Source: Tribonema minus (Eukaryota; Sar; Xanthophyceae; Tribonematales; Tribonemataceae). Taken from it: a DNA stretch of 64,000 nucleotides. The position numbers and the translations under genes were made by a program. The notes under the pieces are model-generated. The model saw only the letters and a program-made list of their open reading frames with translations, was not told the origin of the DNA and did no database searches. Shown here in pieces: positions 1-8,326 of this stretch. Each line of letters opens with the position of its first letter. The stretch's first letter is position 1. The stretch lies in NCBI GenBank assembly GCA_017506865.1, contig JAFCMP010000533.1, positions 558,001 to 622,000 of the forward strand. The letters run 5' to 3'.

Positions 1-68
1 TGTGTAGTGTATAGGATATACATATATACTGGTGGTTTATGTGTAGTGTATTGCACTGCCCAGTGCGA

Positions 69-568
69 CGCGTACGCAGCAGGGCGTGGCCGCCGCATCG
101 CCGCATACCCTTCTCGTAGTTCTGCGCATGGGCATAGTGACGGTTAGGGTCAGGGTCAGGCTCCACACACGGCGAGAGCCCAAGCTTAATACTGGTTTCA
201 TGTAGTGTATAGCACTGCGAGCGCAATGTGTACGCAGCAGAGGGTGGCCGCAGCATCGCCGCACGCCCTTGTCAAAGCTCTGCGCGCGCGTGGAAAGTGG
301 TGAAGGGTGCGCAGCGGCGCAAGGACTGGTGCATGCGAAGTAAAGCACTGTGATGCGAGCGCGCGCAAGATGTGCGCGTAGCAGGGCGTGGCCACAGTAT
401 CGCCGCACACCCTTCTCGCAGTCCTCTGCGTGCGCGGAAAGTGGGGAAGGTTATGTATGCAGCAGCTCGCAAAGTCCTGTACTGCGCTGTACTGTCGTGT
501 ACTGCAGTGTCGATAGTGGCGCAAGGGCAACGTGGGAGCAGCGGTGCGTGCCCGCAGTATTGCCGCAT
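69..568 (-). repeat. Acceptor-side echo array of the next purC exon
   Basis: Four imperfect copies, at about 69-120, 230-290, 371-430 and 541-568, read on the minus strand as a 3' splice site followed by a peptide close to YEKGVRRYCGHALL. SAICAR synthases of plant type have exactly this kind of segment straight after the TGSTSTSIW motif, which ends the purC exon at 1214. The copies are therefore echoes of the start of the next purC exon, which should lie left of position 1. Spacing is about 140-170 bp. They agree with each other up to the ALL residues and then diverge, so none is the full exon. Confidence 0.7.
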
Positions 569-1015
569 ATAATCTTCATTGTACTTGTGCTCGCGCAGAA
601 CATGGCTGATTGATATACGAGGCGGTGAGAGTTGAAGTCTTCGCGCCCCTTGAAGTTGATGATTGTGTAACGCGCATATGAGGTCAATGAGAATGGCTTC
701 TTGGCCAGATTAAGTCATGACCATGTGTGCGTTTCACTGCTGAGTCACAGAGCAATTGTGCGCACAAATTTACTTGAAGTGCACTGATTCACTTGCAGCC
801 TACAGTGAGATGAGGATTCTGAGGATACTTCTGAGGGCTAACCGAGCAAAGCCACTGACAGCGATGAAACAAGCAGCTGTCTCACATTGAACATTGTTCA
901 CAAGCAACGACTCACTGCGCTGACAGAACTGCTGGTTGTGGCTACTATGTCGCTGAGAACAAATACGTGTGCTGCTGCGTCGTAAACGATGCACTACGAT
1001 TAGTACATTGCAGGC

Positions 1016-1213
1016 TTTGAACAAGAAAGCGTACGCACCTTCCATGCACTGTTCGAGCGTTGAAAGAACTGCTGAACCGACGCCCCCTACACTGATCAGG
1101 AAGTAGCACACGATACGCTTTCACATGTGGGTCGCAGGCTTTACCCTTTACAAAAGATAGCGTCGTTCACATGTGCATCGAAGGCTTTACAAAGGAAGAA
1201 AAAAAGTACGCAC
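1016..1213 (-). repeat. Donor-side echoes of purC exon 2
   Basis: The minus-strand block containing GGAAGGTGCGTAC at the true donor (1206-1218) recurs near 1028-1045. A related flank with AAAGCCT and CACATGTGAA recurs at about 1118-1165. The copies carry the last few exon bases plus the donor and early intron, with spacing of roughly 60-180 bp. They complement the acceptor-side copies nearer the left edge. Confidence 0.5.
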
Positions 1214-2011
1214 CTTCCAGATAGAGGTGCTGGTGCTGCCCGTCATGTACCCCCGCATCACAAACTCAATGGGGAACACCGCGCACTTCTTGCCGATCGT
1301 GACATTCGGGTCGGGAACCGCGAGAACGTGGTTGTCCGCTACGCCCTCCTTTTTACTGAGCTCAAACCACCACGCTGAGGTCTGGTTCAGGACTGCGCCT
1401 TTGAACGGAACCTGTGCCAGGGCCCTGTCGAATGCGCTCTGCCTGTCGGTGGAGACGAGGACTATGAAGTCGTCGCTGACGTATGTGTCGCGGACCTGCG
1501 GTGCAGGACGCAGCGCGAGGCTCAAGGTGAGGACTGCGGCTGTTGCAACTGTGCGTACTGCTGATGTGCTGGTTGGTTGGCAAGGGAAGGCGGTCTTAAC
1601 TCTCGAGAATTGCTAAGGGTGTGAAACACAAGGCAGACCGGGCTGCAACGACGAGTCCTGACAAGGCTGTATGGTCAGCAAAAGGAAGACGGCAGTACAG
1701 CACGAGTATCATGATCATTGTTGCAAAGCGTATTCTCAGAAGACCAGCGTCTGCCAACTGCCCAAAACTTCAACCTTCAGATTGCTGGGCCTTTCACTCA
1801 CGTGAGCAACACCTTCCAAGCTCAATGTTTGATCGCTTGCTCACTATTCACTCGCCTTGCCGACATAGCGTCCCTCGTGCGCCACAATCGAGGTGGGGAT
1901 GTTGGTCTCACCAACACACAAGCTGGCCCTTGCGGCATCGATGCGTGGAATATACTCCTGAGTGCGCGCCTGTGCCTCCGCCACCGCCGCGCTCACTGCT
2001 GCTTCGCCCAT
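1214..2011 (-). CDS. purC: SAICAR synthase (PurC), 5' part, two exons
   Basis: Phosphoribosylaminoimidazole-succinocarboxamide synthase ligates aspartate to CAIR in de novo purine synthesis. Exon 1 is 2011-1856 (52 codons, ATG at 2011) and exon 2 is 1495-1214 (94 codons). The junction joins GRYVGK to VRDTYVSDDF, the family's GKVRD signature. Visible family motifs follow: STDRQSAFDR, FKGAVLNQTS, NHVLAVPDPN, FPIEFVMRGYMTGSTSTSIW. The sequence resembles the plant/eukaryotic single-domain form. The intron 1855-1496 uses a GC donor (AAG|GCGAGT) and a CAG acceptor; the exon 2 donor is AAG|GTGCGT. The ATP-binding C-terminal two thirds is missing and should lie beyond the left edge, where the intron contains echoes of the next exon. 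The start is the first ATG in a plausible N-terminus; an upstream targeting exon cannot be excluded. The gene is divergent from the rraA-like gene, with 216 bp between the two ATGs. Confidence 0.88.
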
Positions 2012-2227
2012 TGCGCCCAGGTTTTGTAAGGTATCACTGTGCGTCTGGCTATGTAATCTGCAAACAGGATCTCACAGGCTTTTCAGCCCGAGATCATTTT
2101 GGCTTGTCACTTCAACTTGGACGTGAAGTACAGCGAGAGCAGACGCAGGCAGACAGACTTTGCGGTGTTTGGATCAATCCATCAGATCAGCGGTGCTGTG
2201 TACAGCACACCAGGCAGCGTCGGTGCC
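2012..2227. promoter_or_regulatory. Divergent promoter region, purC / rraA-like
   Basis: This is a 216-bp stretch between two head-to-head start codons and must hold 5' UTRs and promoters for both genes if the starts are right. I see no TATA box or obvious shared motif. The assignment rests on position only. Confidence 0.35.
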
Positions 2228-5200
2228 ATGTCATTTGTAGCTACCACCTGCAGACGTGTGCTGCCCCGACACTGCTGCACCAGTTTGGCAGCAGCGGCAC
2301 GGCGACATGCTTCGACAGCAGAAGCTTGGGGCGGGAGCTCAGATGTGCATCTGGACGTCAGGTGGCCCAGTCTGAGGGAGAAGCTGAGGAAATGTGACAC
2401 ACCCTCTCTGTGCGACGCGGATAAGTCTCTCACGCCGCTGACGGAATTGCGGCCGCGGTATCAGTTTGGCAGGGGCATCAAGCTGGTTGGCAGGGCAAGA
2501 ACAGTTCAGACGGTGAGTGATCATCCTTGACATGACTTGCATACGCCTGAGAGATGGCATAGTACTTTGCAGTGGTGCCAGACCGTACCAGCCATTGGCA
2601 ACCCGCGGCCGGCAACCTGCGGTGTTGCTTGCCACCGCAGTGCAGGGCTGCTTGCTCACCTGAGGCTGGCAAGTTCCTGTTGCTGCAAGGGGTAGGCACT
2701 ACCATAGTGCACTACCATAACATAAAGGCGGCCCTCACTCTGCCTGTCGTTAGTAAATTCTGCTGTTCAGGTTCAACAATCGCCGTTGTTGCAGTTGTGG
2801 AACGGGCGAGAGCAAGCCGTTCTGCTGGTGCCATCAATGGCCTCGCCAACCGTTGCACGCATACTTGGCTGTCAGCTTTGATGCTACCTTTCACATGTGC
2901 GCTATCATCACTGACATCCAGTTGGGTGTTTTTCATTGCGTTGTATACATGTATGAATCAGTTGCTGCATGCAACCCCATTTGACCCTGCGTCCTCAAGA
3001 TACCTCAAATTACAGCTCATAGCCGAGCCGCTGTTTAAAATAAACTGCTGACTGCATGTTTTGAGTCATTCGTTGCGACCCGCCGATGATGACGATCCAC
3101 ACACACCGAGACAGATCAAGTTGAAGTTCTAGCTGAAGGTGCGGCAGACATATTCAGTGCAAATGCCGCGCGCTCACAGCTAGCCCCCTGCTGATGCCCC
3201 ATCAGGCCATTGCGTGTCATAACCATCGCAGAACACGCCATACAGCGCTGACGTGCCGGCGACACAATTGCTGCTCACTGCCGCTGCTGTCACTGACGCT
3301 CCATAGCGGGTATGTATGTATGCACACGCGCATCTGGAAAAATATTGACGAATCGCCCTCGCCACGCGCTACGGCGCAGGCGCCAGCAGATGTCCGCAGC
3401 TGCTCTTGCGCCTTCAACACTTGGCTCGTACCACAAGCACACACGCCATGCACGCCATGCACATGTGCAGTTACACAAGTGTAACTGGCAAGCAGCTCTT
3501 GCGACCGAGCCGCGGCCGTCCCACATGGCCGCCTGCGCACCCTCTCACACACGCACACCACACAAACACACACACACACGGGTCACGTACACACACACAC
3601 ACACTCTATCTCTGTCTCTCCCTCACACGTACACTAACACGGGGGTACGCACGTATTTATGTGACGCGGTGCGCGCGCGCAGGTTGTCGGGCGCAACGGC
3701 CTGCCGGACTTCCGCAACGTCGTGGAGGCTCTCATGAGCAGCAGCCCGGGGGAGGTGCTGGTGATAGACGCGCGCGGAAGCCGCGTGGCAGTGGCGGGAG
3801 AGCTGTTTACAGCGGAGGCGCGGCGGCGGCAGCTGGCAGGCATCATCATAGACGGCGCGTGCAGAGACACGCCCACCGTGTGCAGGGTGAGTTTACAATT
3901 TGATACTGTTGCCGCACGCTGCGCCACGTGAACTCATGTTGGAGTAGCGCTAACATTAACGCACCCGCAACGATAGCAAGAAATTACTGCGGCGGCACCT
4001 GGCGGGCATCATCATAGACGGCGCGTGCAGAGACACGCCCACTGTCTGCAGGGTGACTTTTGCCTTTTGATACTGTTGCCGCGCGCTGCGCCACGTGAAC
4101 TCATGCTGGAGCAGCGTCGACTTCAACGTACAGAGGCAACTTCAGCATGCGCTTTACTGCGGCGGCAGCTCGCGGGGATCGTCATAGACGGCGCCTGCAG
4201 AGACATGACCACCTTGTGCAGGGTGAGTTTTCATGTCGCGCTGTTGCCACGCGCTGCGACGGTGGCGGCTGCCGCCGTGCATTGGCTGGGTGTACCCCGG
4301 CAGCAGCGGTAACTTCAATTACAGTCACCAGTGGAGCCAAAACTCCAATACTCCAAAAATTACTTCTACATCCGAATGGTGGGTAGTGGCAGCCGGCTGA
4401 CACGGTTGCCGGCGGCTCACGTGAAGGCGTGCAAGCCGGTGTACAGCGTGAGTTGCACGCCTATGGCGGCATTGGCACGGCGCGCGCTGCTGTCGACGAG
4501 CGCAGATAGAGGCGCGCATGAGCGCCTGACGGCGTGTGTACAGAGTTGCTCGCCAAATTGCAGGGCGACATGCCTGTGGTGACAAGCAGCACCTGCGTGT
4601 GTTGACAAGCGCGGTCGCCGGCAGAGACCCGCCCACCGCTGCGCAATGCGGGCTTCATATCGAGAGATGCGCTGCTGTGTTAGGGTAAGCTTGGTTACGG
4701 TCAGGGTTAGGGTTAGGGTTACCCCTAACCCTAACCTTAAGCAGGCGTGGAGAGGCGCGCATGAAGAAGACGCGCTGGCAGATATGGGCATGACATGCCT
4801 GCTGTGACAAGCGCCCGCGTGTGTCATCGGGCCGCGCTTCTGTGGCCCGCACCCCGCCCATAACCCTCCCTAAGCTCGCTACTCGCCACGAGCCGCACGG
4901 CGTGCAGGCCACACTGCCAGCGCGCAGCGCACTTCTCTGTTACTGTGCGCCGCGACGGCACGGCGGCAGTGGCTGCTGCGGACAGCACCAGACCGGCCGT
5001 GCAAAGACGCATGTCACTCGTACGCGTCGAAATCGCCTTTGCGAAAGGCAGCCAGCGTGTGGAGCGACGGCGGCGCTACCAGAGGCGCGCACACCGTATG
5101 CGGGGTGTGTCATGTAAGGCTTGAAGTACGTGAATGCGCTACTTGCGCAGCAGCGGACGGCAGGGCAGCGACGGGCGACAGCGGCTGACGGCGCGCGTTG

Positions 5201-5420
5201 GAGACACGTGGCAAAGCGCGTCATCTTCGTTCGCCAATTTGCAGTGACATGACAACTTCAATAGGCATCCATCCGCAACGCTTGCTGAGCACTGCGTCAC
5301 CACCTGTGGCGCCGATGCTCTTGAGACCGCCCCCGCTTGCAGCTGGCCTGCCCCACCTAGTCAACAATTGACAATCGGTGTTTCATGATCATGGCATTGA
5401 GGGGACGAGGGCAGAAGGGC

Positions 5421-5451
<31 letters not shown>

Positions 5452-7746
5452 GGAGCAGCCTGCTTGCCGCGCATGTGCCGCTCATCGGTTCTGCAGAAAG
5501 CGGGGGTTGTTGCTACTTCACATGGCAGCAGGGCGTCTCACCGCAGTGCTGATCGCCGCCGCCATCAGCCCACTACCGCCTGGTGCGCCTGCGCTCCACT
5601 CTACTCTTACTCTACTCGCAGTCAGCGAGTCCCTGTGACGGGGCGGCGCGCGCGCGGCGCAGGGTCCAAGTCCGAGCTCGGCCGATCAACTTGATATCGT
5701 GACAAGAGATGAAAACGAATCAAAAGATCGTAGAGCTCTAGGTGACAAGGGATGGTTAGCCGCAAGCGCCTTCCACCAATAACCGTGGTCGCCGCTGCTG
5801 CAGCAATTGGCCACAAGAGATGTTTGTTCAGGAAGCAACTGTCTTTGTTAGCAGCGGAGCGCTCTGCGGCTAGCCCTAATCCTAACCCTAACTAACGCTG
5901 CTGCACCTCGGAAGCGTGCATACCCTTTAGAAGTATACACAGAATCAATGAGCCTCGCGACCGCTGTGCGCATCACAGCAACGGTTGCAGTGCTCGCCGC
6001 GCCGCAGACCGTGGGCGGGGCTGCAATGGCGACTCAACCTGTAGAGCCAACCTCGACTCGGATTCGATTGCGACTTGCGATTACGGTAACAACATAGCCT
6101 TGGCCAAGTCTGGATGGCAAGATTCAGGTTGTTGAACTGGAAGCCCCTTAAAGTTGACGATTTGCACCTGACCCTAACCCTGTAATGGAAATGGGATACA
6201 TGCTCCGCTGCACTGCAATGCCGCACTTCAACACATGCTCCACCTCCTCTCTGCAGCCTCCCGCCACCAACCCTCCCTGCGCCCCTTCCCCATCTGTACA
6301 TACCCCATCCACAGTCTCTCTGCAGCTTCCAACCCCCCCCCCCCTCTCCCCCCCCCTGTTAACCCCTGCCCCCCCCACCCCCCCCTCCTCCTGCGCAGCT
6401 CGACTTCCCCTTCTACTCGCGCTCAGTGAGCCCCATGGCGGGGGTCTGCGTGACGCTCGACCAGAGCCTGCTGGGGGTGCCCGTAACTGTCAGCGGCGTG
6501 ACTGTCGCAAACGGCGACGTGCTGTTCGGCGACCAGGATGGCGTGGTCAATCTCGGCCAGGACATGGACAAGTGAGTCACTGAGCGAGTGAGTAAATAGT
6601 GAGTAAAAGGCCATGTGCTGTTCGGCGACCAAATGGCGGGGTCAACCTCGGCCAGGACACGGACAAGTGAGTCACTGAGTTAGTCCGCGATGAATGAGTA
6701 GTGAGTCAAAGGCGATGTGCTGTTCGGCGACCAATCAACCTCGGCCAGGACGTGGACAAGTGAGTCACTGAGCGAGTCCGCGAGTGAGTGAGTGAGTCAA
6801 GGGCGGCGTGTGGCGCGTGCCCGGCCGTGATTGGTGGCTGTCAATGAGTGAGTCAACGAGTAAGTGAGTGAGGCGAGGGTGCGTGACTGATTGGCTGTCA
6901 ACCGTACGCGCCCCCTCGGGCGTGCATTGCGTGCCACGTAGTGGCGTGCACACACAGGGGGGCATTCTGCAGCCACGCAGGCGTAAATGGCGCTCCGCGC
7001 ACGCGCTTTGTGTAGTGTCGGAGTGTATCTTGAAGTTCTTTGGAAGTATATACCTGCATACCCGCTTACCCTAACCCTAATCGCTTCAGGCAGCGTGGAG
7101 CGGCTGGCGCGGCACGCCGCAGAGATCCGGCAGCACACATACGTGCCCGTTTTCGTGCTACATACACCTTGCTTTTGTGCGACAGAATCTGGCCTGGCCG
7201 CTTTCTCACTCTCGCCTTGGCGATGCGATTGCGGCGGCGGCGGCGGCGCGCAGCGTGGAGCGGCTGGCGCTGCGCGCCGCGGAGATCCGGCAGCACAAAT
7301 GCGTGCCCGCTTGCGTGCTTTACACCCTCCACGCATGTGCTACACCAGCATACCCACCAGCATCTGCCTGCTTTCTCACTCTTGCCATTGGCGGCGGCGC
7401 GCAGCGTGGAGCGTGGAGCGGCTGGCGCGGCGCGCCACGGTGTTGAGGTATCTTGAAGTGCTTTGGAAGTACATGCCTGCTTACCTAATAACTTAGAGTT
7501 TCAACCTATAACCTTGTCCACACTGGTATATTTGTACCTGCATATATACCTGCATACCCACTTACCCTAACCCTACTCCCTTTGCGCAGCGTGGAGCTGC
7601 TGGCGCGGCGCGCCGCGGAGATCCGGCAGCACGAGCGCCTCGTTCTCAAGGAGGTGCTGGAGCACGACAGGTGCCTCGCAGAGTTCATGACGATACTCGA
7701 CAGCCACAATGCCGCCAAGAAGGGCGGCAAGGAGGGCGCAAAATAG
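2228..7746 (+). CDS. RraA / HMG aldolase-like protein, 4 exons
   Basis: Model: 2228-2512, 3683-3886, 6399-6571, 7590-7746 (TAG 7744-7746), giving 272 aa with all phases agreeing. The family covers 4-hydroxy-4-methyl-2-oxoglutarate aldolase/oxaloacetate decarboxylase and the RNase E regulator RraA. Residues 1-32 are Arg/Ala/Ser-rich, like an organelle targeting peptide. LREKLRKCDTPSLCDA and LVGRARTVQT match the family N-terminus. Exon 2 has GEVLVID, GELFTAEARR and GIIIDGACRD, with E135-X20-R156-D157 in place of the usual D or G-X20-R-D metal/substrate motif. Exon 3 has LDFPFYSRSVSPMAG and VTVANGDVLFGDQDGVV. Exon 4 is a charged helical tail. Donors are GTGAGT; exon 4's acceptor follows a CCCTAACCCTA tract. 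Every internal exon edge has partial duplicates in the neighbouring intron. Whether it is an aldolase or a regulator cannot be told from sequence. Confidence 0.9.
3981..5215 (+). repeat. Donor-side echo array of rraA exon 2
   Basis: The 3' end of exon 2, encoding LAGIIIDGACRDTPTVCR plus its GTGAGT donor, recurs at 3981-4052 and 4158-4219 with 166- and 170-bp spacing. It includes the following intron block around TGATACTGTTGCCGC and ACGTGAACTCATG. More decayed pieces are visible near 4615-4650, 4990-5015, 5081-5110 and 5187-5215. The first two copies keep the reading frame of the exon. This explains most of the otherwise odd short ORFs between 4.0 and 5.2 kb. Confidence 0.75.
4686..4738. repeat. 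Head-to-head telomere-like tract
   Basis: A TTAGGG run turns directly into a CCCTAA run (GGGTTAGGGTTA then CCCCTAACCCTAACC) inside rraA intron 2. The two orientations meet without a spacer, as in a fused-telomere junction, but each arm is only a few units long. Confidence 0.75.
5419..5449 (+). repeat. Long G homopolymer
   Basis: About 31 consecutive G residues, preceded by AGGGC, inside rraA intron 2. Length is likely polymorphic and also prone to sequencing error. Shorter C runs occur at about 13616, 18715, 20438, 26851 and 43109. Confidence 0.85.
5584..5645 (+). repeat. Acceptor-side echo of rraA exon 3
   Basis: This stretch aligns with the true exon 3 start at 6391-6445: CCTGCGC, then TTCTACTCGC against TACTCTACTCGC, then TCAGTGAGCCCCATGGCGGGG against TCAGCGAGTCCCTGTGACGGGG. 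It is a diverged copy of the acceptor plus about 45 bp of exon, roughly 800 bp upstream of the real one. Confidence 0.55.
5700..5817 (-). mobile_element. Helitron 3'-flank fragment in rraA intron
   Basis: The reverse complement of this stretch matches about 62155-62270, just downstream of the Helitron RING ORF. Shared blocks include GCAGCAGCGGCGACCACGG, TTATTGGTG, TTGCGGCTAACCATCCCTTG and TCACCTAGAGCTC. It is most likely the end of a related Helitron copy or a short non-autonomous derivative inserted in antisense orientation. Terminal boundaries were not resolved. Confidence 0.7.
5873..5897 (+). repeat. Telomere-like CCCTAA tract in rraA intron 2
   Basis: GCCCTAATCCTAACCCTAAC, a degenerate sense-strand CCCTAA run about 500 bp upstream of exon 3. 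Confidence 0.8.
6609..6763 (+). repeat. Donor-side echoes of rraA exon 3
   Basis: The exon 3 end (GTGCTGTTCGGCGACCA ... CTCGGCCAGGACATGGACAA, then GTGAGTCACTGAG) is repeated at 6609-6667 and 6712-6763. Both copies keep the GTGAGT donor but have lost bases inside the exon part, so they no longer keep the frame. Spacing is about 100 bp. Confidence 0.85.
7069..7440 (+). repeat. Acceptor-side echo array of rraA exon 4
   Basis: The start of exon 4 (CAG then CGTGGAGCTGCTGGCGCGG) recurs with echo starts at 7094, 7254 and 7405 before the real one at 7590, spacing 160, 151 and 185 bp. The first two encode VERLARHAAEIRQH-like and VERLALRAAEIRQH-like peptides against the true VELLARRAAEIRQH. The first copy also repeats the TACCCTAACCCTAA tract that precedes the true acceptor, so the telomere-like motif belongs to the duplicated unit. 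Confidence 0.85.
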
Positions 7747-7814
7747 CGCTCACAAGGTAGTACTATATAGTGCTGCAGAGGCGGGGGGGCGACAGGGGGG
7801 GTGGGAAAGTTGAA

Positions 7815-7985
7815 GTTGAAGTGCACCCCTCACGAGTAAGCGTGGTGCCCCCTTGGATTCTGGCGGCGGCTGCTGCGGCGTTAGGCCTAGTTGCGGAGAG
7901 GGGGGTTCATGTTGAAGTGCACCCTCGTGCGCGCATGCTGCTGGATTTTGGCAGCGGCCGCTGCGGCATCAAGCCCTCATTGCGT
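7815..7985 (+). repeat. Tandem duplication downstream of rraA
   Basis: Two copies about 93 bp apart share TTGAAGTGCACCC, a CTGGATTTTGGCAGCGG / TTGGATTCTGGCGGCGG block and a GCTGCGGC block. They lie about 70 bp beyond the rraA stop, so they are probably 3' UTR or intergenic. The rest of 7986-8326 shows no gene. Confidence 0.6.
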
Positions 7986-8326
7986 CGCGCGCCACAATGA
8001 GGCAGCCCGTCACATAGTTGGCGCGCTCTGCGTTGTGCATGGTGTGTGGCGCATGCGAAGGGCGCACAAATGCGTGGTTCCCGCGCCCCTCCATGTGCTG
8101 AGCACTGGTGAAGTGTCAGCGCGACGCGCCCGTGCCCTCTGCACGGCACACAAAATGGAAAGTGAACGTTTGCGTGTTGTGCGTACTGCCGCGTGAAAGG
8201 TCTGCGTATCGTCATGTTTGCTGATTCCATGCGCATCACGAATCCCAAATAGTTTATGTGCCACAAACATGATATTTTTTTGCCGCCCTGGCAAGATTTG
8301 CACCATGCCGTGTAGTGAGGCTTGTA

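Noticed and set aside
4385..4470. KPVYSVSCTPMAAL as a genuine extra rraA exon
   Set aside because: It resembles exon 3 (FPFYSRSVSPMAG), but exon 2 joins exon 3 at 6399 in phase and with better conservation, so this is at most a diverged echo.
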